Assembly: GCF_016879755.1 (NCBI RefSeq)
Contig: NZ_WOFU01000003.1
Coordinates: forward strand, 496,001 to 560,000
Origin: Bacillus sp. B15-48
Lineage (GTDB): Bacteria; Bacillota; Bacilli; Bacillales; Cytobacillaceae
Direction of reading: 5' to 3'
Length of the DNA stretch: 64,000 bases
Shown here piece by piece: positions 32,849 through 42,526 of the stretch. The position numbers and the translations under genes were made by a program. How positions within the stretch are numbered: the first letter of the stretch is position 1; the number at the start of each line of letters is the position of its first letter. The notes beneath the pieces are model-generated. The model did no database searches, was not told the DNA's origin, and saw only the letters and a program-made list of their open reading frames with translations.

Positions 32849-34411
32849 TCAAGCCCTCGCCGCCACCTCATGCCCCCCACACAACCATTGCTGGATTTTG
32901 ATCGTTAAAAACAGCTGAAATGCTTCTTCACCGTTGGTTAAGTCGATGTGGATCATTTCGCTGATTTTTTGTAGACGGTACGACATTGTGTTTCGATGGA
33001 TGTACAATTTGTCAGCGGCGGCGGAAATATTATTGCCACTCAAGAAATATTCATAGAGTGTTTGACAATAGTTCGTTTGATAGAGTCGGTCGTATTCTTG
33101 CAATTCACGATAACCACGGTGGCAAACTCCTTCAAGTATTTCCTGCTGTTCGATCGCAGAAAACAAATGATATAGAGCCACATCCTCATAAAAATAAAGC
33201 ATGGAGTCGTCATGAACGCGATTCCATTTCAAAAGTTCCAACGCTTTGCCTGCTTGTTCATAATAACTTGCCAGCTCTTCTAAACGATGAAAAATATTGC
33301 TCATGCCTGCTTTCATCTGGTTCGTCTCTAATACTTTTGTTATATTTTCGATGTTTTTCTGTAAGCAAACTCTATCTTCACAATTGATCACGACAATAAT
33401 ATTGTTTTGGTAGCTTACTATTTTTAAGTCAGCGTTGCATTCTTTTAGGCTCGATACGAGGTAATCCAAAAACCAAATTGTGTCATCTTCTTTTGACAAG
33501 GGAATCTGAATGACAGCAAATAATGGTTTTAACTGCCACCTTGCTGTACGTAAGCGACTCTCCAACACATGTGAATCTCCAAGACGATGATTGAGGAGGT
33601 CGATGATGATGCTTTCATTGACTTGATTGAAGTCCTCGATTCCTTCCTTTTTCATTTCAAACGCAAGCACATCCTCAAGAAGATCCAGCGTATACATATC
33701 TTGCTTGTCAAACTCTTTATTGACTTGGTAAACACCAATATAGCCAACGACTCGGCCTTGGACCTCAATTTTTTTAATCATCCGTGGGATCTCTTTAGCA
33801 AGACCTTGACTAAAAATCAGCGGTGCCTCACTTTCCATCGTTTTCGCAGTAATTTTCTCCAATCTGAATTTTTCAATGGCCTCCTGACTGCAATAGCCAT
33901 ACTTTTTTGCATATTGCCAGATTGGATCAGTCATTTCATCTGTCTCGCCATGCATCGCTAAAACCCGGTAACAGGCATTGGTTAAAATAATCGGGTTGTT
34001 TAAAAGCATACTCGCAGCTTTAACAATCGCGCTGATGCCATTCCCATTAATCAGCGTGGAAAATAATTGCGAAGCATTTGTGAAATAGCTGTTATTTTCA
34101 CAAAAGATGCCATGGATTTTATAAAATAATTCAGTTAAAGAAGTAGGCTCTTCCCAAATGACGTATTCGCAGTCAATTAATAGCTGCTTGTCCAAAGGAA
34201 GATCAGGAATCAGGATGAGTCCTATTTTTGAATGATGTAGGTTGTGATTTTGCAATTCGGAAACGTAGCAAATATAAATCGTCCCAGTTTGCATTGTGCC
34301 TGTTGGGGGAAGGATATTTGCCATTACATAAGTATTTGGAGCATTCAAACGGTTGTATACCTTCAGTTCCTTTTTGTTTGCGTGCTCAAGAAGCATTTCA
34401 AACGTTAACAT
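32849..34411 (-). CDS. PucR-family transcriptional regulator
   Basis: About 520 residues from the ATG at 34411 (AAGGGG 10 nt upstream; the longer frame to 34528 lacks a good site). An N-terminal sensory region is followed by a GGDEF-like middle and the C-terminal PucR helix-turn-helix (LYQTNYCQTLYEYFLSGNN then ISAAADKLYIHRNTMSYRLQKI), the hallmark of the family. PucR-type regulators act on catabolic operons. It is divergent from the old-yellow-enzyme gene at 34559 over 147 nt, so that gene is its likely target. Confidence 0.88.
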   Translation of the reverse strand: MLTFEMLLEHANKKELKVYNRLNAPNTYVMANILPPTGTMQTGTIYICYVSELQNHNLHHSKIGLILIPDLPLDKQLLIDCEYVIWEEPTSLTELFYKIHGIFCENNSYFTNASQLFSTLINGNGISAIVKAASMLLNNPIILTNACYRVLAMHGETDEMTDPIWQYAKKYGYCSQEAIEKFRLEKITAKTMESEAPLIFSQGLAKEIPRMIKKIEVQGRVVGYIGVYQVNKEFDKQDMYTLDLLEDVLAFEMKKEGIEDFNQVNESIIIDLLNHRLGDSHVLESRLRTARWQLKPLFAVIQIPLSKEDDTIWFLDYLVSSLKECNADLKIVSYQNNIIVVINCEDRVCLQKNIENITKVLETNQMKAGMSNIFHRLEELASYYEQAGKALELLKWNRVHDDSMLYFYEDVALYHLFSAIEQQEILEGVCHRGYRELQEYDRLYQTNYCQTLYEYFLSGNNISAAADKLYIHRNTMSYRLQKISEMIHIDLTNGEEAFQLFLTIKIQQWLCGGHEVAARA

Positions 34412-34558
34412 CCAGTCAGTCCCCTTCAAAAGTATTGTGCACAATGCACGGATTAGAAGCTTCCGATTTTGTGGATTGCACGATGACCCGTAAAAGTTGA
34501 GTATGTTAAACTTTTCACATAAGAACAATTTCTACAAATAATAAGGAGTGGTTATTGT

Positions 34559-36511
34559 ATGATTTCAACTGCAAAGACTAAATATCCGAAACTATTAGAA
34601 CGTGGAAGAATTGGCAATCTTTATTTGAAAAACAGAATGGTCATGGCGCCAATGGGAACGTTTTCAGAAAATCGTGATGGCTATCCTTCGAAGGCACAAA
34701 TCGACTATTATGAAGCGCGTGCCAAGGGTGGCGTAGGCATGGTCATCATTGAAGGACAGTACGTGACAAATAAAACAGACCCTTGGATTGATTATATCAC
34801 GACCGCGGATACAGATGAACAGATGAAAGGCTGGTCTTTATTAGCGGAAGCCATTCATGCTCATGGCTCAAAAATGTGTTTACAGTTAAGCTGCGGACTT
34901 GGCCGCAATGCTTTTCCTTTCGATGATAGCCAAATGGTATCCGCCTCCGAAGTACCATCCTTTTATTTTCCGGATATGATGTGCCGAGCTTTAACGATTG
35001 AAGAAGTTCACGGAATTGTTGATTCGTATCGGCGCGCGGCGCGCCGAGCATTAGTAGCTGAAGCAGATGCAGTTGAAATTCATGCACATGCAGGGTATAT
35101 GATCGATCAATTTATGACTCCTGTATGGAATAAACGAACAGACGAGTACGGTGGAAGTTTTGAAAATCGAATGAGATTGATTACGGAAATTTATCAGGCG
35201 ATTCGTGAAGAGGTCGGTCCTGACTACCCAATTTTAACGCGGATGGCGGCTTATCATGATTTTGAAGACGGCCGAACACTCGAAGAAAGCATTGAAATTG
35301 TTCAATATTTAGAGAAACTTGGCTTAGATGCGATTGATATTGACCTTGGCTGTTATGAAAGAAAACAGTGGATTGTTCCATCAATTTATGCTGGTACTGC
35401 CTGTATGGCGGACGCTGCAGCTGCGATTAGAAAAGCGGTGAACATCCCAGTGTTAAATGCGGGCAATCATACACCTGAAACGGCTGAAAAGGGCTTGGAA
35501 GATGGGATGTTTGACTTCGCCATGTTTGGTCGCCCGCTCATTGCCGATCCAGATTTACCGAATAAAATTATCAACAATCGTACGGAAGATATCCGTCCAT
35601 GTCTATTCTGTAATGAAATTTGCGTTGGTCGCCTCTATCAAAATCGAGTCATTTCTTGTGCGGTCAACCCTCAAGCTGTGTTTGAAGCGAATTATCCACT
35701 CACAAAAGTGGAAGAACCGAAACGGGTTGTTGTGATTGGAGGCGGACCTGGCGGAATGGAAGCAGCGAGGGTTGCGGCTGAACGCGGGCATAAAGTAACG
35801 CTTTATGAAAAATCAGATCGTTTAGGCGGACAATTAATTCCGGCATCCGCTCCAGCATTCAAGCAAAGATTAAGAGCGTTTGCTGACTGGGAACAGCGCC
35901 AACTTGAAAAACTTGGAGTGGAGATTGTCTACAATACGGAAATTAATGAAAACTCCTTCCAGCTTGAATTTGCTGATCATATTGTTGTTGCTCTCGGTGC
36001 AACACCAATCACGCCGCCAATTAAAGGAATTGAGCGTGAAAATGTCGTCGAAGTAACGAAAGCGCATCTCCAGCCAGAATTAGTGAAAGGTGAAAGAATT
36101 CTTATTGCTGGCGGTGGCATGTCCGGTTGCGATTGTGCGCTCGAACTTGCAATGGAAGGTAAGAAAGTCACGATTATCGAGATGAAGGAAGAAATCGCAT
36201 CTGATGTATTATTAGACAACCGTAATCCACTGATGTTTAAACTAGAAGACTATAAAGTAGACATGTTAACAAGTCATAAAATAAATGAATTCACCGAAAA
36301 GGGAGTAAAGATCACGACACCAGCTGGAGCAGAGATTCTCCTTGAAGCAGATACAATCATCACAGCTTTCGGAATGAAACCAGAAAACACACTCGCTCAT
36401 AAAATATGCGACAAATACCCAACCACCGACATGGTCGGCGACTGCGACAAACTCGGCCAAATCCAGGGCGCCGTCCGCAAAGGATTCTTCGCCGGCTGGG
36501 CCATCCAGTAA
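34559..36511 (+). CDS. Old-yellow-enzyme/2,4-dienoyl-CoA reductase-type FAD-FMN-FeS oxidoreductase
   Basis: 650 residues. The N-terminal FMN barrel (NRMVMAPMGTFSENRDGYPS, later VEIHAHAGYMIDQFM and YGGSFENR) is followed by a 4Fe-4S cysteine cluster (CLFCNEIC ... ISCAVNP) and C-terminal FAD and NAD(P)H domains (VVVIGGGPGGMEAARVA, ILIAGGGMSGCD). This architecture is shared by FadH and enoate-reductase-like enzymes that reduce alpha,beta-unsaturated compounds. The PucR-type regulator is divergently transcribed upstream, suggesting substrate-responsive control. A two-way terminator follows at 36583-36626. Confidence 0.93.
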   Translation: MISTAKTKYPKLLERGRIGNLYLKNRMVMAPMGTFSENRDGYPSKAQIDYYEARAKGGVGMVIIEGQYVTNKTDPWIDYITTADTDEQMKGWSLLAEAIHAHGSKMCLQLSCGLGRNAFPFDDSQMVSASEVPSFYFPDMMCRALTIEEVHGIVDSYRRAARRALVAEADAVEIHAHAGYMIDQFMTPVWNKRTDEYGGSFENRMRLITEIYQAIREEVGPDYPILTRMAAYHDFEDGRTLEESIEIVQYLEKLGLDAIDIDLGCYERKQWIVPSIYAGTACMADAAAAIRKAVNIPVLNAGNHTPETAEKGLEDGMFDFAMFGRPLIADPDLPNKIINNRTEDIRPCLFCNEICVGRLYQNRVISCAVNPQAVFEANYPLTKVEEPKRVVVIGGGPGGMEAARVAAERGHKVTLYEKSDRLGGQLIPASAPAFKQRLRAFADWEQRQLEKLGVEIVYNTEINENSFQLEFADHIVVALGATPITPPIKGIERENVVEVTKAHLQPELVKGERILIAGGGMSGCDCALELAMEGKKVTIIEMKEEIASDVLLDNRNPLMFKLEDYKVDMLTSHKINEFTEKGVKITTPAGAEILLEADTIITAFGMKPENTLAHKICDKYPTTDMVGDCDKLGQIQGAVRKGFFAGWAIQ

Positions 36512-36582
36512 GGACGGGGGCGCAGTGCGCAAGGTGCATGGTTCTAATATATGGGGTCAATTAAGAGATTAAATATAAACAG

Positions 36583-36626
36583 AAAAAAGGCACAAAGAGC
36601 AGCTAAAACCGCTCAATGTACCTTTT
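36583..36626. terminator. Bidirectional terminator between converging genes
   Basis: AAAAGGCACAAAGAGCAG...CCGCTCAATGTACCTTTTTTT hairpin with T tail in + and A-rich leading side for the minus direction. Confidence 0.75.
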
Positions 36627-36680
36627 TTTGCGCAAAACTTCTGATTGTCCCCTAAGAGAACCGTCCAATAGTTATTAAGG

Positions 36681-37892
36681 TTACAAACGCTCTTTACGAT
36701 ATAAATTCTTCGCAGGATGTGAACCTTTTGTGATCATATCTCTTATGATTTTTGCAAGGGCCCCACTGTAGACAAGCCCATTGTCTCCATAACCAAACAA
36801 GAAATAACAATTAGGAAATTCCTCATATTCTCCAATCAGAGGCAATCCATCATGGGTCCCTCCATAAAAAGCACCTAAATAGTATTCGGGATGGACATGA
36901 ATAGCTGGAAAAAGCTTATTAAATTCCTCGATCAACTTGTCTTTTTTATGAATAATTTTTGAATCTCTGTCATCAGGATAAGTGGTACTATCATCCAACC
37001 CGCCAATGATAATCCGGCGATCCTTTGTTGTACGCATATAAATATAGGGTCGTGCGGTTTCCCAAATTAAAGTACGGTTATACCAATCTTTGAAGTCATC
37101 CACAGGATTGGTAATCACTGCATAGGAGCTAGTTAACAAACCATTTTTTTCTTTTTTAAATTCCAAACCTTCATATCCTGCAGCAATAATCACGTAACGT
37201 GCTTTAATTGAATGACCTGTATCGGTGTAAAAGATTGCCTCATCGTTTTCAAATTTATGCCCAGAAATTCTCGTCTGTTCAAAAACCCTAACGCCTTTTT
37301 TAATCGCCTCTTTTAAAAGGCCATGATTGTATTTAAAAGGGTTCAACTCTCCGTCATCATATGTATATAGAGCTAACTCTTTTTTAAAAGGGTATCGTTC
37401 GCTGATTTGTTTTTCAGTAAGCAAATCAGCTTTAAAGCCATGTTTTTCAAGGTAAAAATATTCTTTTTTAAGCTTTTCCACCCCTGCTTTGTCGCTTGCA
37501 TAATAGAGTGTGTCCCTTCTGGTGAATTCCGCATCGACTTCCATCGAATGAGCTGTTTTTTCGATCTCATTCATTGCCTCTTCACATAATTTCGTATGTA
37601 AAATGGCTGCCTCTTCCCCAAAGCTATTCACTAATTCAAAGAGCATTTTATCTCCTAAATATTGAATAAGGGCCGTGTTCGTACTCGTACTCCCTGTTCC
37701 TATTTTCCGTTTATCTACGACCACAACATCAAGATTCGTATCACTTAAATAATGGGCACATTGAGCACCAGAACTACCACCACCAATAATTAAAACATCA
37801 CATTTTATGTCATCCTCTAATATAGGATAGGTCGGTGTGTTCGGAAAAGTCGTGGGCCAATAAAACTTGCCACTTTGCAAGTCCAAATCCAT
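36681..37892 (-). CDS. DAO-family FAD-dependent oxidase/dehydrogenase
   Basis: 403 residues of the D-amino-acid oxidase/glycine oxidase fold. N-terminal VLIIGGGSSGAQCAHYLSD binds FAD, then VVVDKRKIGTGSTSTNTALI, and a C-terminal FGYGDNGLVYSGALA loop closes the FAD site. The prefix WPTTFPNTPTYPIL before the Rossmann motif is typical of the YurR/gabaculine-oxidase-like subset in Bacillus. Substrate unknown; amino-acid or sarcosine-type amines are likely. It faces the OYE gene across a shared terminator. Confidence 0.88.
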   Translation of the reverse strand: MDLDLQSGKFYWPTTFPNTPTYPILEDDIKCDVLIIGGGSSGAQCAHYLSDTNLDVVVVDKRKIGTGSTSTNTALIQYLGDKMLFELVNSFGEEAAILHTKLCEEAMNEIEKTAHSMEVDAEFTRRDTLYYASDKAGVEKLKKEYFYLEKHGFKADLLTEKQISERYPFKKELALYTYDDGELNPFKYNHGLLKEAIKKGVRVFEQTRISGHKFENDEAIFYTDTGHSIKARYVIIAAGYEGLEFKKEKNGLLTSSYAVITNPVDDFKDWYNRTLIWETARPYIYMRTTKDRRIIIGGLDDSTTYPDDRDSKIIHKKDKLIEEFNKLFPAIHVHPEYYLGAFYGGTHDGLPLIGEYEEFPNCYFLFGYGDNGLVYSGALAKIIRDMITKGSHPAKNLYRKERL

Positions 37893-38070
37893 CAGCTCCT
37901 TCTAGTCAGATATTTTGTAGTATTACCTACAGCATATTTAAAATCCACTAGAAAAAACCTGAATCGATTTTTACCAATTTTTAATGGATTTAACACATAG
38001 TAACAGTGATGAAAACAACCACATCAGGAGAAATTTAAAGAGTAGTGATTTTAAGAAGGAGGTTTACAAT

Positions 38071-38289
38071 ATGCCACAGCCACTAACTTCAAAAGAAGTA
38101 GAATATATTGTTGATTCTATGTCAAATGAAGATTTACTTATTAAACAAGCAATTGTTTCCTTATCACATTCACAAACACCGGCAGTGCAGCAAATGTTCC
38201 AACAATTGACCGGGCAACATCAACAGCACTATCAACAATTGTTAACGTCTCTACAGCAGCATGCTCCACTAGCACCTAAAATGCAGTAA
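38071..38289 (+). CDS. CotF-like spore coat-associated protein, small
   Basis: 72 residues from the ATG at 38071 with AAGGAGG 8 nt upstream (an in-frame ATG at 37984 lacks a site). Two helices with Gln/His-rich content (QQLTGQHQQHYQQLLTSL) and the N-terminal SKEVEYIVDSMSNEDLLIKQ resemble the CotF helix pair. It is followed after 20 nt by another CotF-like gene. Both could be spore coat components. No promoter for sigma-K or sigma-E could be recognised with certainty. Confidence 0.75.
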   Translation: MPQPLTSKEVEYIVDSMSNEDLLIKQAIVSLSHSQTPAVQQMFQQLTGQHQQHYQQLLTSLQQHAPLAPKMQ

Positions 38290-38309
38290 ATAAAAAGGAG
38301 GAATAAAAG

Positions 38310-38624
38310 TTGAATCAACAAACACCCATCCTTCAAGAAAAAGACATTGTCTATTCGTATTTAGCTGATTTGAAACGTTCAGCAAGAGAATATACAACAG
38401 CAGTAACAGAAGCGAGTTGTCCAGAGGTTCGTCAAATGTTTGAGCAACTTTTACAAGATACTTTACAACTTCAAAACCAAACGTACCAATTAATGTCACA
38501 ACAAGGTTGGTATAACACATCTTCTTCTGCAGCAAGCATGGAAATAAATAAGCAGATCCAATCGTATCAACAAACTCAAATGCAAACCAATCAAATGATT
38601 CAGCAAAACGTAGGGATGAGATAA
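38310..38624 (+). CDS. CotF-family spore coat protein
   Basis: 104 residues starting at TTG (AGGAGG 9 nt upstream). The sequence DIVYSYLADLKRSAREYTTAVTEAS matches the CotF four-helix family, ending in a Gln-rich tail (QSYQQTQMQTNQMIQQ). It shares an operon with the preceding short CotF-like gene and precedes a Dps-like gene by 61 nt, suggesting a forespore or mother-cell stress/coat cluster. Confidence 0.82.
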   Translation: MNQQTPILQEKDIVYSYLADLKRSAREYTTAVTEASCPEVRQMFEQLLQDTLQLQNQTYQLMSQQGWYNTSSSAASMEINKQIQSYQQTQMQTNQMIQQNVGMR

Positions 38625-38685
38625 CACCTTTTATATCCAAAGCTAATCGTTATAATATTGAATTCTAAAGAAAAGAGGGATTCTA

Positions 38686-39387
38686 TTGCAAAATCATGAT
38701 TTGCAAGGATTTTCACCAGATGAGTTTAAACTGTCTAAATCAGGGTTTGATGCGAACATGCCGGGACATAACAGTCACCATATAAATGAAATGATCCTAA
38801 GACAAGAGCCTAGAACAGCTAAAAAACAAGGATGCGGCATAAGCCTCCCATATGAGACGCGATTAGAAATGGGGTTAATGCTTGATGAACATTTATGTGC
38901 ATTAAATGTGGCCCTCCATCAATATACAAAACATCATTGGCTAACAGAGGGAGCGGAATCTTTTGGTAGCCTGCACCATATTTTAGATGAGCACATAGAA
39001 GTGACACAAGACCATATTGATAAGGTGGGAGAGCGTGTAGCTCGGTTAGGGGTCGTTCCAACTGCACATCCGGTTACACAGCATGAAATATCTTATATCA
39101 AACATGAGGTTGAAGGTCGTTACACCATGCGTGACTTTCTCCGGAATGACCTTGAACACGAGATAAAGATTCAAGGTATGTTACGAAAAACCATTAAACG
39201 TGCCCACGAACTGAACGATTTTGGAACGGTTCAAGTATTAGAAGAAGTATTATTAAAAAGAGAGGATTTAGGCTACCACCTTTGGAGTCTGCTTGAAGAC
39301 GATACACTTGTTCGTGGCATGAACCATCTGCTAGACGGGAATGGAGATATTGCTTCCAACCGCCATTTAAATAATAACGTTAACTAA
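38686..39387 (+). CDS. Dps/ferritin-like protein with N-terminal extension
   Basis: 233 residues, longer than the usual 150-170 residue Dps. The ferritin-like core has LNVALHQYTKHHWLTEGAES, FGSLHHILDEHIEVTQDHID and VGERVARLGVVPTA, which align with the Dps ferroxidase motif (HW, D...E). About 65 extra residues (including MILRQEPRTAKKQG) precede the core and may bind DNA. TTG start with GAGGGATTC upstream. It probably stores iron and protects DNA from oxidative damage, fitting with the large catalase gene on the opposite strand. Confidence 0.83.
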   Translation: MQNHDLQGFSPDEFKLSKSGFDANMPGHNSHHINEMILRQEPRTAKKQGCGISLPYETRLEMGLMLDEHLCALNVALHQYTKHHWLTEGAESFGSLHHILDEHIEVTQDHIDKVGERVARLGVVPTAHPVTQHEISYIKHEVEGRYTMRDFLRNDLEHEIKIQGMLRKTIKRAHELNDFGTVQVLEEVLLKREDLGYHLWSLLEDDTLVRGMNHLLDGNGDIASNRHLNNNVN

Positions 39388-39424
39388 ATCAATGTGATGT
39401 TGGTATTAGTGCCTGAATAGAAAT

Positions 39425-39454
39425 AAGTCTTGCTGAGTTCACTCGGCAAGACTT
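39425..39454. terminator. Shared terminator between dps-like gene and catalase
   Basis: AAGTCTTGC/GCAAGACTT hairpin between two converging genes; T-tail is weak. Confidence 0.45.
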
Positions 39455-39497
39455 TAGGTTGTGATTCTTGTAGATGAAAAAGCTAATAAGACTTCTA

Positions 39498-41558
39498 TTA
39501 TTCCCTATCCCAAAAGCGCCGTTTCGAGATGGCAGTGACAAATTCTTCCCCGAAGTTTTGATTGTTGGCAGCAAAAAGCACTCCGGATAAATGATTTTCG
39601 TCTGATGGATGAAGATAATTCTGACCAGTTGTTGCAATACCTAGGGGTTTATAGTATTTGTATGCTCCGTTCACAAAATCAACCAAGTACCTGTCAAATC
39701 CCGTTTGATGATCTGAAGTGCCACCAACGACATAGAACGCATCAAAAAGAACATTATGAGTTGTAAGAAATGTTTTCGTCACTTTGAGTGTCGTGCCATC
39801 TGACCCAGAAAGCGTCCTAAACTTATCACTAACGATTTCTACAAAAACACCATGTTGGTTCAGTGTTTCAATTACACTCTTTACTTCTTGCCCATTGAAA
39901 CCATGACCAATAAGTACCCCAACACATAGAGTATGAGGATAATGTGGTGTGTTCTCTTGGCTAAGGGCTGGTGATGAAGCAGTAACAGATACATGTTGGC
40001 CGGTAGGTGGATTTACTCCCACGTTATCTGCAATGATGGTCGCCATTTCTTGGTCGACATTCCCGTACATATCGACAACTTGTTGGCGTACAGATAGATT
40101 TTCTACCATCCCCAGTTCAAAACTAAAAGCTTCAATAATATGTTGTTTCTCAACAGTCGACATGCTATTCCAAAATAATCTCGCTTGTGAAAAGAAATCT
40201 TTGAAGGAATCACTACTTGCCTTTATTTTGGGACCTTCTACATACTCGGGATAATGCACAAAGCCACCACCCTCCGGAGCCGTAGGCGCTGGTGTATGAT
40301 TCGCAATGGAGTTTCTATAATAGTTTACTTGATCCACATCGATCCGATGTCTACTAAAGCTATCTCGCTGGTTATTATGAAATGGACAAAGAGACCGGTT
40401 AATCGGCAAATCCGGATAATTCGATCCTCCAAGCCGGTGTTGTTGGGTAATTTTATACGTAAATGTCCTTCCCTGTAAAATCGGATCATTGCTAAAATTT
40501 ATTCCCGGAACAAGATTTGTTACATCAAATGCCACTTGTTCTGTTTCGGCAAAGAAATTATCGACATTTCGATTCAGTGTCATTTTCCCGATTTTTTCTA
40601 CAGGCACTATTTCCTCAGGCCATAGCTTTGTCGGGTCGATCACATCAAAATCAAACTTATATTCATCTTCTTCAGCAATCATTTGCACGCACAATTCAAA
40701 TTCAGGGTAGGCTCCACGTTCAATCGCTTCCCTTATGTCTCGTCTATGGTAATCGGGATCCACTCCCCCAATAATTTGTGCTTCCTCCATTAACAGCGAA
40801 TGGACACCAAGGACAGGTTTCCAATGAAATCTGACAAAGGTTCCTTTTCCCTCTTCATTTACAAATCGGAATATATTGACTCCGAAGCCTTCCATCATTC
40901 GCCAGCTTCTCGGAATCGCTCGATCTGACATCGACCACATCACAAAATGAGCAGACTCTTGATTATTCGCAACAAAATCCCAGAAATTATCATGGGCAGC
41001 AGAGGCTGTCGGCATATCATTATGCGGCTCCGGTTTAAGAGCGTGTTGTGAATCAACAAACTTAAAGGCATCATGAACCACAAAAACAGGAAATTGGAGT
41101 CCTAATAAATCGTAATTTCCTTCTTCAGTATAAAACTTAACCGCAAACCCACGGATATCCCTTGCCGTATCTTTAGACCCTTTAGCCCCTTGCACAGTAG
41201 AAAAACGAGCAAACACGGGGGTCTTTGTTCCAGGGTTCTGTAAAAAGCCTGCTCTTGTATATTTTTCCATTGATTTATATACTTCAAATTCACCATGAAC
41301 ACCAAACCCCCTTGCATGAACAACCCTTTCCGGGATTCGTTCCGTGTCAAAGTGCATCTGTTTTTGAAAGAAATGAAAGTCTTCCATAAGTACAGGTCCG
41401 CGCTCTCCTGCTTTTAAGGTGTTTTCATTATTAGCAACCTTTAGACCCTCATTTGTGGTTATTTTTTCACCTGTGTTTTGTATACGATGCTTATCTAGCT
41501 GCTCATTTTTCTTATTCTTCTCACTATTTTTGTTGTTTCTTGATGATGACTGATCCAT
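39498..41558 (-). CDS. katE: Large-subunit catalase (KatE/HPII-type)
   Basis: About 686 residues. Typical clade 2 catalase order: RVVHARGFGVHGEFEVY with the essential histidine, FARFSTVQGAKGSKDTARD, FVVHDAFKFVDSQHALKPEP with distal Asn/His residues, and a C-terminal class I glutaminase-like domain beginning near HYPHTLCVGVLIG. The large size and C-terminal domain set it apart from small catalases. ATG at 41558 preferred (AGGTG upstream); GTG at 41567 possible. It removes hydrogen peroxide with a heme cofactor. Confidence 0.94.
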   Translation of the reverse strand: MDQSSSRNNKNSEKNKKNEQLDKHRIQNTGEKITTNEGLKVANNENTLKAGERGPVLMEDFHFFQKQMHFDTERIPERVVHARGFGVHGEFEVYKSMEKYTRAGFLQNPGTKTPVFARFSTVQGAKGSKDTARDIRGFAVKFYTEEGNYDLLGLQFPVFVVHDAFKFVDSQHALKPEPHNDMPTASAAHDNFWDFVANNQESAHFVMWSMSDRAIPRSWRMMEGFGVNIFRFVNEEGKGTFVRFHWKPVLGVHSLLMEEAQIIGGVDPDYHRRDIREAIERGAYPEFELCVQMIAEEDEYKFDFDVIDPTKLWPEEIVPVEKIGKMTLNRNVDNFFAETEQVAFDVTNLVPGINFSNDPILQGRTFTYKITQQHRLGGSNYPDLPINRSLCPFHNNQRDSFSRHRIDVDQVNYYRNSIANHTPAPTAPEGGGFVHYPEYVEGPKIKASSDSFKDFFSQARLFWNSMSTVEKQHIIEAFSFELGMVENLSVRQQVVDMYGNVDQEMATIIADNVGVNPPTGQHVSVTASSPALSQENTPHYPHTLCVGVLIGHGFNGQEVKSVIETLNQHGVFVEIVSDKFRTLSGSDGTTLKVTKTFLTTHNVLFDAFYVVGGTSDHQTGFDRYLVDFVNGAYKYYKPLGIATTGQNYLHPSDENHLSGVLFAANNQNFGEEFVTAISKRRFWDRE

Positions 41559-41824
41559 GAACTTCACCTACCCAATCTTCTTTTGTTCATCCAACTATAT
41601 ATACATTCAGAGCTCCTGAACTTAGAACATCTTCTTCCTTTGAGAAAAAGGGAATGAACACTCTTTAGGAATTGAGTAATTCGGTAGAGGCTGCAGTTGT
41701 CAATTTCTATAATCAATATATAACGAAAGACTATGGTGGTTGCTTCCAAGGCTTCCAACTTAATTCTATTGGAATTTATTGCAAAACTTGCCTGTCTATT
41801 CTGACAGGTCCTTTGCTTTTTATC

Positions 41825-41960
41825 ATTGATTTGTCCAAATGAACACCGATTTCGGACAACTTCTCTCCTCGGACTCGAGATTCTGTCTGAATGAACACCG
41901 TTTTCAGACAACTTCCCTCCTCGGACTAGAAATTTTGTCTGAATAAACACCGCTTTCTGA
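41825..41960. repeat. TTCTGTCCGAATGAACACC repeat cluster, three units
   Basis: Three degenerate units with GTCCAAATGAACACCG, CTGTCTGAATGAACACCG and TTTCGGACAACTTC. They give rise to a long spurious minus-strand frame (41564-41950). Same family as at 29100 and 31825. Confidence 0.7.
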
Positions 41961-42244
41961 CATCCGGGATTAAGGGCGAGTGATCATGAGGTTTTGGGCG
42001 ATGTAAATCTGGGGATGATTTGGAAGATCATGAGTATAACGTAAAGGACAAAATGAAAAGGCTTTATCGAGATTTACGAGGCGCTTTCATGATAAAAGTG
42101 CTTACTACGCTCAATTCATACTTTACAGATAGGAATTATAAGGTTATAATATAATTAATCAAATAAAACATTATAAAATTAATCAGACAGATATAATCGT
42201 TTATTACCAAGTGTAGACGTTGAAAAAATGAAGGAGTGGTCCTG

Positions 42245-42427
42245 ATGAGGAATAGTATTGAAAAAAGGCGGCAAAAACTTATCAATAAACTAATTTTTTT
42301 AAACGTATATAACAAAAATGATAAACAGCTTTATGAAATGACACTTTCAAAGTTAGAATATGAATATACGAGATACAAAACGCTTAACCACCCCCATGGT
42401 GAGTTCGGCTCTATTCAATGGGTGTAA
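42245..42427 (+). CDS. fbpA: Fur-regulated basic protein A (FbpA)
   Basis: 60 residues, strongly basic at the N-terminus. MRNSIEKRRQKLINKLIFLN then YNKNDKQLYEMTLSKLEYEY matches Bacillus FbpA. In Bacillus subtilis FbpA works with the FsrA small RNA to limit iron use under starvation. AAGGAG lies 9 nt before the ATG at 42245. Possible AT-rich Fur site at 42138-42180 was not clear enough to annotate. A terminator follows. Confidence 0.82.
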   Translation: MRNSIEKRRQKLINKLIFLNVYNKNDKQLYEMTLSKLEYEYTRYKTLNHPHGEFGSIQWV

Positions 42428-42459
42428 AATAGATTGATTACGTGGTCCGTTTTAGATTA

Positions 42460-42497
42460 GACTGTATGGTGCTTTGAAAGCACCTACAGTCTTTTTT
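42460..42497 (+). terminator. Intrinsic terminator after fbpA
   Basis: GACTGTATGGTGCTTTGAAAG...CACCTACAGTC hairpin followed by TTTTTT. Confidence 0.85.
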
Positions 42498-42526
42498 CTC
42501 AAAAAAAGTTTATCCATATAATCCAA

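Noticed and set aside
41564-41950. 128-codon minus-strand frame beside catalase
   Set aside because: Most of it is made of three copies of an intergenic repeat, giving repeated GQ/VVRNRCSFGQ-like peptides; no family and no convincing ribosome binding site.
29100-41960. Possible CRISPR array in TTCTGTCCGAATG units
   Set aside because: Only one to three units per site, irregular spacing, no unique spacers of uniform length, no cas genes.
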